From Limnohabitans sp. Rim47 (lineage in GTDB: Bacteria > Pseudomonadota > Gammaproteobacteria > Burkholderiales > Burkholderiaceae_C), in NCBI RefSeq assembly GCF_001517545.1, contig NZ_FBYA01000002.1, positions 454,559 to 518,558 on the forward strand: a stretch of 64,000 nt of DNA, read 5' to 3'. This document shows, piece after piece, positions 25,028 through 33,900 of this stretch (position 1 is its first letter; each line of letters starts with the position of its first letter). The position numbers and the translations under genes were made by a program. The notes beneath the pieces are model-generated. The model had not been told where the DNA came from and did no database searches. It was given only the letters and a program-made list of their open reading frames with translations.

Positions 25028-26275
25028 ATGGGCGCTTCTTTGCAATCGGTTCTGGGGCGTGGCGCTGCGTTTGCGCGCATCGCCCAGTTCCACCCCGAGC
25101 TCACGGCTTTTCGGCGCGACCTGCATGCCCATCCTGAACTGGGCTTTGAAGAGGTCTACACCTCGGCCCGCGTGGCCGAAATGCTCAAGGTTTGCGGCGT
25201 GGACAGCATCCACACCGGCATCGGAAAAACCGGCGTGGTGGCTTTGGTGCACGGCCAAGGCCGCTCGGCCAGCAACCTGGGTCGCATGGTGGGCTTGCGT
25301 GCCGACATGGATGCCCTGCCCCTGACCGAGTTCAACGAGTGCACCTGGAAATCATCCACGCCCGGCCTGATGCACGGTTGTGGACACGACGGCCACACCG
25401 CCATGCTGATGGGGGCGGCACGCTATCTGGCCGAAACCCGCCGCTTTGATGGCACGGCCGTGCTGATTTTTCAACCCGGCGAAGAAGGCTATGCCGGTGC
25501 CCGCGCCATGATGCAAGACGGCTTGTTTGAGCGCTTTCCGTGCGAACAGGTCTACGCCCAACACAACTCGCCCGAAACCCCTTTGGGGGTGATTGGCATC
25601 ACGCCCGGCCCCATGCAGGCGGCGGTCGACAGGATCGAGATCTTGATTCGCGGCAAAGGGGGCCACGGCGCTCGCCCGCACCAAGGCGTGGACCCGGTGC
25701 TGGTGGCGGGCCACATCATCACCGCTGCGCAAAGCGTGGTGTCGCGCAACCTTTCGGCATTTGACCAAGCGGTGGTCAGCATCTGCTCGATGCAAGGCGG
25801 CAACCCCGGTGCCATGAGCGTGATTCCCGGTGAGGTGACTTTGGTCGGCACGGTGCGCACCTACAGCGAAAGCGTGCAAGACCTGATCGAAGACCGCTTG
25901 CGTTCTTTGTGCACCGGCATTGCCCAGGGCTTTGGTGCCTCGGCCGAATTGACCTACGAGCGCGTGTACCCCGCCACGGTGAACACCTTGCCCGAAGCGC
26001 AATTTGCCTGCGATGTGGCTGCCAGCCTGGTGGGCGAAGACAAGGTCTGGCGCAACATGCTGCCCAGCATGGGCGGTGAAGATTTTTCTTTCATGCTGCA
26101 AGCCAAACCCGGTGCTTACATTCGCATAGGGCAAGGCTTGCCGCATGGCCCCGGCCCGCACCCGTTGCACAACAGCCGCTACGACTTCAACGACGAAATT
26201 TTGCCCTTAGGCGCTGCACTGCATGCCAGTTTGGTCGAGCAGGCCCTGCCTTTGGACAAAGCCATTCAGCCTTGA
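25028..26275 (+). CDS. M20-family amidohydrolase/aminoacylase
   Basis: Zinc-dependent amidohydrolase (M20D; hippurate or N-acyl amino-acid hydrolase-like). Metal and catalytic motifs are complete: FRRDLHAHPELGFEE, GLRADMDALPL, HGCGHDGHTAMLMG, QPGEEGYAGARAMM, and a His in VYAQHNSPETPLG. The dimerisation domain carries GKGGHGARPHQGVDPV, and the C-terminal motif is SMGGEDFSFM. 415 aa, no signal peptide, so cytoplasmic. Sitting inside the peptide transporter operon, it probably cleaves the imported N-acylated amino acid or peptide; the precise substrate is unknown. Confidence 0.92.
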   Translation: MGASLQSVLGRGAAFARIAQFHPELTAFRRDLHAHPELGFEEVYTSARVAEMLKVCGVDSIHTGIGKTGVVALVHGQGRSASNLGRMVGLRADMDALPLTEFNECTWKSSTPGLMHGCGHDGHTAMLMGAARYLAETRRFDGTAVLIFQPGEEGYAGARAMMQDGLFERFPCEQVYAQHNSPETPLGVIGITPGPMQAAVDRIEILIRGKGGHGARPHQGVDPVLVAGHIITAAQSVVSRNLSAFDQAVVSICSMQGGNPGAMSVIPGEVTLVGTVRTYSESVQDLIEDRLRSLCTGIAQGFGASAELTYERVYPATVNTLPEAQFACDVAASLVGEDKVWRNMLPSMGGEDFSFMLQAKPGAYIRIGQGLPHGPGPHPLHNSRYDFNDEILPLGAALHASLVEQALPLDKAIQP

Positions 26276-26307
26276 CACCCGATCACATTCAACCCCAGGA
26301 GTCTTTC

Positions 26308-27891
26308 ATGCGCACTTCCAAACTCTCTCGTTCTTTGATGGCCGCTGCCTTGGTGTCAGCCATGTCACTGGGCGTGGCACAAGCCGCCACTGTGCGCATT
26401 GCCAACCAGGGTGACGCCTTGTCGATGGACCCGCACTCGCTCAACGAATCGTTGCAGCTGAGCGTGACCAACAACGTGTACGAGTCGCTGGTGGGTGTGA
26501 GCAAAGACCTGACGTTTGAGCCGGGTCTGGCGGCTTCTTGGAAGCAAACTGCGCCCACCGTGTGGCGTTTCGAATTGCGCAAGAACGTGCGCTTTCATGA
26601 CGACACGCCTTTCACCGCCGACGATGTGGTGTTCTCGCTGAACCGTGCCGCAGGCGAAGGCTCTGACATGCGCAGCAACACCAACGACATCAAGGAAGTG
26701 CGCAAGTTGGGCAGCCACACCATCGAGATCGAAACCAAGGCACCGTTTCCGATCCTGCCCAACGTCTTGTCGACCGTGTACATCATGAGCAAGAAGTGGT
26801 GTGAGGAAAACCAGGCCACCCGCCCGGTGGACCGTCGCAAGGGCATCGAAAACGCGGCCTCTTTCCGTGCCAACGGCACAGGCCCTTACCGTCTGCGTGA
26901 GCGTCAGCCCAACGTGCGCACCACCTTTGTGCGCAACGGCAACTACTGGGGCAAGATCGATGGCAACGTGGACGAAGTGATCTTTTCTGTCATCGCCAAT
27001 GACCCGACCCGAGTGGCGGCGTTGCTGTCGGGCGAGATCGACATCATGGAACCCGTGCCCGTGCAAGACGTGCCCCGCATCAACGCGGGTGCCAACACCC
27101 GCGCCTTGGTCGGCCCTGAACTGCGCACCATCTTTTTGGGCATGGACCAAAAGCGCGATGAGTTGCTGTATTCCAGCGTGAAGGGCAAAAACCCCTTCAA
27201 GGACAAGCGCGTGCGCCAGGCTTTTTACCAGGCCATTGACATGGAAGGCATCAAGCGCACCGTGATGCGCGGTGCCTCCAACAACTCCGCCTTGATGGTG
27301 GGCCCCGGCATCAACGGCTACAACCCCGAGCTGAACAAGCGCCTCCCCTTTGACCCCGAAGCGTCTAAAAAATTGCTGGCCGAAGCCGGTTACGCCACAG
27401 GCTTTTCGGTGGACATGAACTGCCCCAACGACCGCTATGTGAACGACGGCCAGATCTGCGAAGCCGTGGCCGCCAATTTGGCACGTGTCGGCATCAAGAT
27501 CAATCTGAAGGCCGAAACCAAGGGCACTTATTTCCCCAAAATCTTGCGCCGCGACACCAGCTTCTATTTGTTGGGCTGGACGCCCAGCACCTACGACGCG
27601 CACAACGCCCTGAATGCACTCATGCGTTGTGTGGACGACAAAGGCACAGGCCAGTTCAACCTGGGTGCTTATTGCAACCCCAAGGTCGATGAACTGACCG
27701 TCAAGATCCAAAGCGAGACCGATCAGACCAAGCGCAACGCCATGATCCGCGAAGTGTTCGAGCTGCACAGCGCCGACATCGGTCATCTGCCTTTGCACCA
27801 ACAGGCTTTGGCGTGGGGCACCAGCAAAAAGGTCTCGCTGGTGCAACGCGGTGACAACTACATGCCTTTCAAGTCCATCACAGTCAAATAA
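26308..27891 (+). CDS. Dipeptide/oligopeptide ABC transporter substrate-binding protein (second copy)
   Basis: Second SBP family 5 receptor in the operon, related to but clearly different from the first. The start is set by CAGGAG 7 bases before ATG 26308. Signal peptide RTSKLSRSLMAAALVSAMSLGVAQA. Family signature FELRKNVRFHDDTPFTADDVVFSLNRA; other blocks are VARNGNYWGK-like (VRNGNYWGKIDGNVDEVIFSVI) and FKDKRVRQAFYQAIDMEGIKRTVMRG, ending ADIGHLPLHQQALAWG. 527 aa. Two receptors with one permease/ATPase set imply a widened ligand range, or a recent duplication followed by divergence. Confidence 0.9.
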   Translation: MRTSKLSRSLMAAALVSAMSLGVAQAATVRIANQGDALSMDPHSLNESLQLSVTNNVYESLVGVSKDLTFEPGLAASWKQTAPTVWRFELRKNVRFHDDTPFTADDVVFSLNRAAGEGSDMRSNTNDIKEVRKLGSHTIEIETKAPFPILPNVLSTVYIMSKKWCEENQATRPVDRRKGIENAASFRANGTGPYRLRERQPNVRTTFVRNGNYWGKIDGNVDEVIFSVIANDPTRVAALLSGEIDIMEPVPVQDVPRINAGANTRALVGPELRTIFLGMDQKRDELLYSSVKGKNPFKDKRVRQAFYQAIDMEGIKRTVMRGASNNSALMVGPGINGYNPELNKRLPFDPEASKKLLAEAGYATGFSVDMNCPNDRYVNDGQICEAVAANLARVGIKINLKAETKGTYFPKILRRDTSFYLLGWTPSTYDAHNALNALMRCVDDKGTGQFNLGAYCNPKVDELTVKIQSETDQTKRNAMIREVFELHSADIGHLPLHQQALAWGTSKKVSLVQRGDNYMPFKSITVK

Positions 27892-27894
27892 GCC

Positions 27895-28803
27895 ATGAAC
27901 GCATTGCAGCGCTGGCTGAACAGCGACATCGGTTACAGCTTTCGCCAATCACCCACGGCGATGGTGGCGGCTGGCATCGCCTTTGTTTGCCTTTTTTGTT
28001 CGGTCTTTGCCGGCTGGGTCTCGCCCACCAACCCGTTTGATCTGGCCACCCTGGAGCTGAGCGACGCCCGCTTGCCGCCCGCATGGCTGGAGGGCGGCAG
28101 CAGCAAATTTTTGCTCGGCACCGATGACCAGGGGCGAGACATCTTGTCGGCACTCATCTACGGCTCGCGCATCTCACTGGTGGTGGGCATCGCTTCTGTG
28201 ATTCTGTCGGTGGTAGTGGGTGTGGGCATGGGCTTGTTGGCGGGCTTTCGCGGTGGTTGGGTCGACGCTTTGCTGATGCGTCTTTGCGATGTGATGCTGT
28301 CGTTCCCCGCCATTTTGGTGGCCTTGTTGATCGCGGGCGTGGGGCGTGCCTTGTTTCCTGACGCGCACGAATCCTTGGCATTCGGCGTGCTGATCATCTC
28401 GATCTCTCTCACGGGCTGGGTGCAATACGCCCGCACCGTGCGCGGCACCACCCTGGTCGAGCGCAACAAGGAATACGTGCAGGCTGCCCGGGTGACGGGC
28501 GTGGCCCCATTGCGCATCATGTTCAAGCATGTGCTGCCCAACGTCATGGGCCCTGTCATGGTGCTGGCCACCATCCAGGTGGCCACGGCCATCATCACCG
28601 AGGCCACGTTGTCGTTTTTGGGCGTGGGTGCGCCGCCCACATCGCCCTCGCTGGGCACGCTGATTCGCGTGGGCAACGACTATTTGTTCTCGGGCGAATG
28701 GTGGATCACGATTTTTCCGGGGCTGATGCTGGTGCTGATCGCCCTGTCGGTCAATTTGCTGGGTGACTGGTTGCGCGACGCGCTGAACCCGAGATTGCGA
28801 TGA
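27895..28803 (+). CDS. Dipeptide ABC transporter permease, DppC-like
   Basis: Second membrane subunit, 302 aa. N-terminal amphipathic part and span SPTAMVAAGIAFVCLFCSVFAGWVSP, then the conserved FLLGTDDQGRDILSALIYGSRISLVVGI typical of DppC/OppC. The coupling loop is NKEYVQAARVTGVAPLRIMFKHVLPNVMGPV, and the C-terminus is LSVNLLGDWLRDALNPRLR. Three bases follow the second SBP stop, and the stop overlaps the first ATPase start as ATGA. Confidence 0.94.
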   Translation: MNALQRWLNSDIGYSFRQSPTAMVAAGIAFVCLFCSVFAGWVSPTNPFDLATLELSDARLPPAWLEGGSSKFLLGTDDQGRDILSALIYGSRISLVVGIASVILSVVVGVGMGLLAGFRGGWVDALLMRLCDVMLSFPAILVALLIAGVGRALFPDAHESLAFGVLIISISLTGWVQYARTVRGTTLVERNKEYVQAARVTGVAPLRIMFKHVLPNVMGPVMVLATIQVATAIITEATLSFLGVGAPPTSPSLGTLIRVGNDYLFSGEWWITIFPGLMLVLIALSVNLLGDWLRDALNPRLR

Positions 28804-29768
28804 GTCTTTTACAAGTCAAAAACCTGGTGGTGGAATTCCCCAGCCGCCACGGCACGCTGCGTGCGCTGGACGATATTTCTTTCGACATCGCACCCGGCGA
28901 AATCTTGGGGGTGGTGGGCGAATCGGGTGCCGGAAAGTCACTGACTGGGGCCGCCATCATTGGCCTGCTGGAGCCACCGGGCCGTGTGGCAAGCGGACAG
29001 ATTTTGCTGGAAGGTCAACGCATAGACCACCTGAACGCCGACCAGATGCGCCACATTCGAGGCCGCAAGATCGGAGCCATTTTTCAGGACCCATTGACCT
29101 CGCTCAACCCGCTGTACACCATCGGTCGGCAGCTGACCGAGACGATCCTGGCCCACCTGCCAGTGACGCCCCAAGAGGCCCGCCAACGCGCTGTTCAGTT
29201 GCTCAAAGACACCGGCATTTCTGCCGCCGAAGAGCGCATCGACCACTACCCACACCAGTTTTCTGGCGGCATGCGTCAGCGCGTGGTGATCGCACTGGCC
29301 TTGGCCGCCGAGCCTCAGTTGATCGTGGCCGACGAGCCCACCACGGCGCTGGATGTGTCCATTCAGGCGCAGATCATCAGCTTGCTCAAAAAGGTCTGCA
29401 AAGACCGTGGCGCTGCGGTCATGCTGATCACGCACGACATGGGCGTGATCGCCGAAACCTGTGACCGTGTGGCCGTGTTGTACGCCGGGCGTGTGGCCGA
29501 AATCGGCCCGGTGCACCAAGTCATCAACCACCCGGCCCACCCTTACACCGCAGGCCTGATGGCCTCGATCCCCGACATGGACAGTGACCGTGAACGGCTC
29601 AACCAGATCGACGGGGCCATGCCGCGCCTGAACGCCATCCCGCAAGGCTGCGCCTTCAACCCACGCTGCCCCAAAGCCTTTGACCGCTGCCGCCAAGACC
29701 GGCCCGAGTTGGTCAACACCGGCGTCAACCGCGCCGCCTGCTGGCTGCACGACGGGAGCGCAGCATGA
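28800..29768 (+). CDS. Dipeptide ABC transporter ATP-binding protein, DppD-like
   Basis: First ATPase of the peptide importer, 322 aa. Walker A GESGAGKSLTGAAI, Q-loop IFQDPLTSLNPLYTIGRQL, signature FSGGMRQRVVIALALA and Walker B LIVADEPTTALDVSIQAQI are intact. The C-terminal oligopeptide extension contains CAFNPRCPKAFDRC, whose cysteines match the [4Fe-4S] or metal-binding pattern of DppD/OppD. Overlaps the next ATPase gene by 4 bases. Confidence 0.95.
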   Translation: MSLLQVKNLVVEFPSRHGTLRALDDISFDIAPGEILGVVGESGAGKSLTGAAIIGLLEPPGRVASGQILLEGQRIDHLNADQMRHIRGRKIGAIFQDPLTSLNPLYTIGRQLTETILAHLPVTPQEARQRAVQLLKDTGISAAEERIDHYPHQFSGGMRQRVVIALALAAEPQLIVADEPTTALDVSIQAQIISLLKKVCKDRGAAVMLITHDMGVIAETCDRVAVLYAGRVAEIGPVHQVINHPAHPYTAGLMASIPDMDSDRERLNQIDGAMPRLNAIPQGCAFNPRCPKAFDRCRQDRPELVNTGVNRAACWLHDGSAA

Positions 29769-30760
29769 GCGGTACAAAACCTCAGCCACTCGTCGTCGCG
29801 CACGACCTGGCCAAAACCTTCGACGTGTCGGCGCCTTGGCTCAACCGTGTGATCGAGCGCAAACCACGCCAGATGCTCAACGCCGTAGACGGCGTGAGCT
29901 TCGAGATCGAACGCGGCAAAACACTGGCCTTGGTGGGCGAATCCGGCTGCGGCAAAAGCACCGTGGCCCGCTTGCTGGTGGGCTTGTACGAACCCACTCG
30001 CGGCGGCCTGACCTTCGACGGGCAAGACGCGCACGCGGCGTTCAAGTCGTCTGATTCTCAAAAAATGCGCCAGCGCATTCAGATGATTTTTCAAGACCCC
30101 TATGCCAGCCTGAACCCACGTTGGACAGTGGACAACATCATTGGCGAGCCGCTCAAAGAGCACGGCCTGATCAGCGATGCCAATGAGCTCAAGGCCCGCG
30201 TGGCCGAGTTGCTGCAGTCGGTAGGCTTGTCGCCGCTGGATATGGTCAAGTACCCGCACCAGTTTTCGGGTGGGCAACGCCAGCGCATCTCGATCGCCCG
30301 CGCTTTGGCCACCGCACCCGAGTTTTTGGTCTGTGACGAGCCGACCTCGGCGCTGGATGTGAGCGTGCAAGCGCAAGTGCTCAACATCATGAAAGACCTG
30401 CAACGCGAGCGGGGCCTGACGTATTTGTTCATCAGCCACAACCTGGCTGTGGTGCGCCATGTGAGCGACCAAGTGGGCGTGATGTATTTGGGCCGACTGG
30501 TTGAGCTGGCCGACAAGCACACCCTGTTTGGCAACCCGCAGCACCCATATACCAAGATGCTCTTGGACGCGATTCCCAAAATGCACGACACCGGCCGCGC
30601 CCGCACCCCCGTGCAAGGCGAAGTGCCCAACCCGCTGAACCCACCCAGCGGCTGCACTTTTCACCCCCGCTGCCCGCAGGCCACCGACATCTGCCGTGCC
30701 GAGCGCCCGCCACTGCGGGATTTCAAAGGCATCAAGATCGCTTGTCACGCGGTGATCTGA
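29765..30760 (+). CDS. Dipeptide ABC transporter ATP-binding protein, DppF-like
   Basis: Second ATPase, 331 aa, last gene of the operon. An N-terminal segment characteristic of DppF/OppF (LAKTFDVSAPWLNRVIERKPRQMLNAVDGVSF) precedes Walker A GESGCGKSTVARLLVG. Signature FSGGQRQRISIARALA, Walker B FLVCDEPTSALDVSVQAQV, C-terminal GCTFHPRCPQATDIC. Together with the two permeases, two receptors and the M20 hydrolase it completes a peptide uptake-and-hydrolysis operon. Confidence 0.95.
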   Translation: MSGTKPQPLVVAHDLAKTFDVSAPWLNRVIERKPRQMLNAVDGVSFEIERGKTLALVGESGCGKSTVARLLVGLYEPTRGGLTFDGQDAHAAFKSSDSQKMRQRIQMIFQDPYASLNPRWTVDNIIGEPLKEHGLISDANELKARVAELLQSVGLSPLDMVKYPHQFSGGQRQRISIARALATAPEFLVCDEPTSALDVSVQAQVLNIMKDLQRERGLTYLFISHNLAVVRHVSDQVGVMYLGRLVELADKHTLFGNPQHPYTKMLLDAIPKMHDTGRARTPVQGEVPNPLNPPSGCTFHPRCPQATDICRAERPPLRDFKGIKIACHAVI

Positions 30761-30794
30761 TGCCACAGGGTTATTTAAAGATTGAAATATCCAT

Positions 30795-30820
30795 CATTGT
30801 TCGAATAAAATCGAACAATG
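30795..30820. promoter_or_regulatory. Perfect inverted repeat overlapping the hipB-like start codon
   Basis: Ten-bp arms CATTGTTCGA and TCGAACAATG flank ATAAAA. The right arm ends in the ATG of the antitoxin gene. The repeat is therefore a likely autoregulatory operator bound by the XRE protein. There is no Shine-Dalgarno sequence between the arms and the ATG, so the transcript may be leaderless or nearly so. Confidence 0.75.
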
Positions 30821-31153
30821 ACGGAATTTTTAGACTTTAACTTCTCTTCGGCCGAAGAGATATCACTGGCCTTGGCGCAGCGATTGAAACGCTTGCGTAT
30901 TCAAAAAGAGATTGCCCAAGCCGACATGGCCGAGCGCATGGGCGTGTCTCGCAGCACGCTCAACACGCTCGAAAACACGGGCAAAGCTTCGGTCATCGCC
31001 TGGATCAAACTGGTCCAGTGTCTCGGTCAAGAGGGGCAATTGCAGCCCTTGTTCAAACCCGTTGTCGCGTCCATTGCGGACATGGCGCAGCAACAAAAAC
31101 CGGCTCGCCAGCGTGTCTCTCGCACGCGCCGCATTCGGAAGGCAACGCCGTGA
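30818..31153 (+). CDS. XRE-family antitoxin, HipB-like
   Basis: Small DNA-binding antitoxin, 111 aa. The helix-turn-helix lies at residues ~23-70 (LAQRLKRLRIQKEIAQADMAERMGVSRSTLNTLENTGKASVIAWIKLVQCLGQEG), followed by a basic tail (RQRVSRTRRIRKATP). It overlaps the HipA-like gene as GTGA, the usual toxin-antitoxin coupling with the antitoxin first. Its start lies inside a perfect inverted repeat, consistent with autoregulation. It is somewhat longer than E. coli HipB (88 aa). HipB identity rests on the partner gene. Confidence 0.85.
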   Translation: MTEFLDFNFSSAEEISLALAQRLKRLRIQKEIAQADMAERMGVSRSTLNTLENTGKASVIAWIKLVQCLGQEGQLQPLFKPVVASIADMAQQQKPARQRVSRTRRIRKATP

Positions 31154-32379
31154 AAAAAGTACAAGTCCGTTATGAAGGCTGGGGCGAAAACTGGCTTTTG
31201 GGCACGCTGGCCGACGATGGGCAGCATCTGCTTTTTGAGTATTCGGCTCAAGCCTTGGTCGAAGGACTTGATTTGTCGCCAAGGCATTTGCCGTTGCAAA
31301 AACAGGCCATGGGCAATTTCCCGAGGCATTTTTGGCGCTTGCCAGGCCTGTTTGCAGACTCCTTGCCCGATGGCTGGGGCATGCTGCTCATGGACAGGCT
31401 CTTCAGAAAACAAGGGCTTCGGCCAGAACAGTGTTCACCGCTGGACCGCTTGAGCTTCATCGGTCATCGTGGACTGGGCGCGCTCACGTATGAGCCTGAT
31501 TCACAAGGTGATGTCATGCCCGAGGCGGTGGATCTTGTCGCCTTGGCTAACGAAACAGCGCTGGTTTTGCAAGGTGAGGACACTCAAACCCTTCAAAAAC
31601 TGGCCATGCTGGGCGGCTCTCCGCAGGGGGCCAGGCCCAAAGTTTTGGTGTTCTACGATCCGGCGACGGCGCGTATCAGCACGACAGCCATGCCATCGGG
31701 GTCAGGCTGGTTGGTCAAATTCCAGGCCTTGGGTGAGCACAAAGAGGTGTGTGCCATCGAGGCGTTTTATGCGCAGCTGGCCAGCGCATGTGGTCTGGAT
31801 GTGCCCACCACACGGGTGTTCGATTTGAGCCCACAACAAGCCGCACTGGGCATTGAACGCTTCGATCTGGCGCAGGGGTTGCGTGTCCCCATCCATTCAC
31901 TGGCCGGTTTTCTGCACGCGGACTTCAGAATTCCGTCGGCAGTGGACTACACCACTTTTCTGCGCGCGACACGCATGATCACGCGCGATGAGCGCGAGGT
32001 GCAAAAAGCGTTTGAGCGTGCGGTCTTCAATGTGCTGTTTCACAACCGGGATGACCATGCCAAAAACCTGGCTTATCGCATGGATGCGCAACGACACTGG
32101 AAGATGGCCCCGTGTTTTGACCTCACGTACTGCGAAGGTCCCGGCGGGGTGCACCAGATGGATGTTTGCGGCGAAGGGCGGCACATTGAGCGCAGCCATT
32201 TGACACAACTGGCGCAGCAAGGCGGGCTTGATGCAAGGTGGGCAGCGCAAAGGCTGGATGCCATGCTCGAAGTGGTTGACCAGTGGCCTGCACTTGTCGA
32301 ATCCTTTGACATCCGGCGAGCAACACGCCAGAAAATGCACCAGGTCATCATCCGTCAACGCGAGGCATTGGGAAAATAG
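31150..32379 (+). CDS. HipA-like Ser/Thr kinase toxin
   Basis: Predicted toxin kinase of the HipA family; E. coli HipA phosphorylates glutamyl-tRNA synthetase and causes persistence. I start it at the GTG overlapping the antitoxin stop; an upstream frame reaches into the antitoxin gene. The glycine-rich loop GGSPQGARPK is at residues ~158-167. Lys190 (WLVKF) is the likely ATP lysine, Asp301 in HNRDDHAKNLAY the catalytic base and Asp324 in APCFDLTY the metal ligand. All kinase residues look intact, so it is probably active. 409 aa. The target is not predictable from sequence. Confidence 0.88.
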   Translation: MKKVQVRYEGWGENWLLGTLADDGQHLLFEYSAQALVEGLDLSPRHLPLQKQAMGNFPRHFWRLPGLFADSLPDGWGMLLMDRLFRKQGLRPEQCSPLDRLSFIGHRGLGALTYEPDSQGDVMPEAVDLVALANETALVLQGEDTQTLQKLAMLGGSPQGARPKVLVFYDPATARISTTAMPSGSGWLVKFQALGEHKEVCAIEAFYAQLASACGLDVPTTRVFDLSPQQAALGIERFDLAQGLRVPIHSLAGFLHADFRIPSAVDYTTFLRATRMITRDEREVQKAFERAVFNVLFHNRDDHAKNLAYRMDAQRHWKMAPCFDLTYCEGPGGVHQMDVCGEGRHIERSHLTQLAQQGGLDARWAAQRLDAMLEVVDQWPALVESFDIRRATRQKMHQVIIRQREALGK

Positions 32380-32414
32380 GTTCATCTCACCAGAGATCGG
32401 CCTTCTGGCGTTGA

Positions 32415-33452
32415 TTGATTGCTCTGGCTACATTGGCAGCCGTTTCGGGCACCGCTTTCGCTCAATCTTCGGTGTCTTTGACCGGTAAGTTTGGCTATGC
32501 ATATACAGATGCAAAAACTGCAGCTGGCGTGAAAACAGCCGGTTTCCAAGCAACTGACGGCGACTTGGTTGCTGCAGCTGTTGAAGACTTGGGCGGTGGC
32601 TTGAAAGCCAATGCTTCTTTGGCTTTGAAACTGCGCGGTCGCGGTGCACAAGCTTCCGTTGTTGACGGTCGCGATGCAACCATCGGCTTGTCCGGCGCAT
32701 TCGGCTCCATCACTGCTGGTGCCATCGAAGCTGGTAACGGCATCATGGGCTTGGGTCAAGCTGGTGCCCCCGTGATTGGTTTGGACGGCAAAGTGTTGGA
32801 CGGTGCTGTTAACGTTGACATCGTGTCTTACACACTGCCAACATTGGCAACTGGTTTGACTTTGAAGGCTTCCGTGATCGACGGCGTGGGTGATGTTGCA
32901 CGTACAAAAGGCAATATCTCTGTGTTTGCTGTTGGTTACACAGCTGGTGCATTGAACCTGTCGGCTGACTTCTCTGACTACAGCAAGTACGCTGATGCTG
33001 CTGCTGTTGGTGGTACCTACCTGCCTTCTGCTAGCCAAACTCTGACTGCTTACGCTGCTACAGACACGTTGCCTTCCGGCGCGACTGTTGTTGCAGCTGC
33101 AACTGCAGCCGTCAAAGCTGTTGACAACCGCACTCGCGTCAGCGCCAGCTACAACTTGGGCGTGGCAACTGTTGGCTTGGGTTACCAAGTCAAGTCCTAT
33201 GTGACTGCTGCTAACAAAGACAACAAGCAAATGACATACGGCGTGAGCGCTCCTTTGGGTGCGTTCACTGTTGGTGCTGTGTACGCTTCCAGCAAGGATG
33301 ACGGCGCTACTACCAAGACAACTGGCAATGAATTCGGCGTGAACTACGCTTTCAGTCAGCGCACAAGCTTGCAAGTTGCTCGTGCTTCTTGGAAGAAGAC
33401 TGGCGCAGCTGCTGACACATTGCTGCGTGCTCGCTTGTTGCACTCCTTCTAA
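32415..33452 (+). pseudogene. Headless (silent) porin gene, intact mature reading frame
   Basis: Gram-negative trimeric porin frame of 345 codons without its own beginning. It enters at codon 5 of the usual MKKTLIALATLAAVSG signal peptide; the first codon usable here is TTG at 32415. There is no ribosome site, promoter-like sequence or basic n-region before it. hipA ends only 35 bases upstream. The remainder is open to the stop and ends in a terminal Phe (ARLLHSF) as outer-membrane barrels do. The mature part begins QSSVSLTGKFGYAY. It diverges from the convergent porin mainly in loop regions. I read it as a stored, unexpressed cassette; low expression from hipA read-through cannot be excluded. 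Confidence 0.75.
32416..32489 (+). repeat. Outer inverted repeat, left copy (74 bp, perfect)
   Basis: Runs from TGATTGCTCTGG to GACCGGTAAG and covers signal-peptide codons 5 onward plus the first mature residues. It is identical, base for base, to the reverse complement of 34988-35061. Homology drops abruptly on both sides: unrelated sequence outside, diverged porin codons inside. Confidence 0.9.
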
Positions 33453-33561
33453 TCCCACGCTGGCGTAAGCCAGCTGAGGTTTAAAAGACTAAAAACCCAC
33501 CGTGGCAACACGGTGGGTTTTTTCTTGCCTGCTCGCTGTGCGTTGCAGTCAGCAAACAACG
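33447..33561 (+). repeat. Inner inverted repeat, left copy (115 bp)
   Basis: Begins in the last codons of the left porin and includes its stop, its terminator and about 40 bases beyond. It matches the reverse complement of 33901-34015 with about six mismatches and no gaps by eye. Non-coding identity this high beside diverged porin codons points to recombination or recent duplication. Confidence 0.85.
33494..33523 (+). terminator. Rho-independent terminator of left porin frame
   Basis: Stem AACCCACCGTG / CACGGTGGGTT with a GCAA tetraloop followed by a T-run. A strong intrinsic terminator, despite lying behind a frame without visible initiation signals. Confidence 0.85.
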
Positions 33562-33900
33562 CACTCAAGGGAAAACACTGGTGCTGCACAGTGTTGGTGC
33601 AGCCGCTACGGTTCCTTAGTCCGATTTAATCGTCGGTTAGAGGCCTGTTCCGGGCAGGTCCGGGAGGCGGGGCTACCGTTGAGCCTTCGAGACAATGATG
33701 TTTGCAACTTCCCATCGCACGTTGGCGGTGCACGCCACTTCCGGCGCTTGCCAGCTTTAGAGCTCGGCACGCTTACCCATTGAACGCCCGGCTGTCTGGA
33801 TGCAATCGGCACAGCAGACGGCTTTGTGCTGATCAGATAAAAAGTGTTTATAGATTTGAGGGCATGCCACCTTTATTGAGAGCATGCCAACTTTGCGTGC
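33562..33900. other. Spacer between the two convergent porin tails
   Basis: About 340 bases with no recognisable gene. It has a 7-bp stem-loop AACACTG / CAGTGTT (33574-33595) just inside the left inner repeat, and two short copies of GCATGCC near 33865 and 33885, at the right edge. Open frames here are short, and I recognise no homologue or recombinase. It would be the pivot of any inversion between either repeat pair. Confidence 0.5.

Noticed and set aside
32415..33452. Left porin as a normally expressed gene starting at TTG 32415
   Set aside because: No ribosome site, no charged n-region and exact truncation at the repeat boundary argue against normal expression, though read-through is possible.
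33606..33812. Short frames in the porin spacer considered as a recombinase or small protein
   Set aside because: Composition is basic and random-like, no start signal, no resolvase/invertase motif; I do not call a gene.
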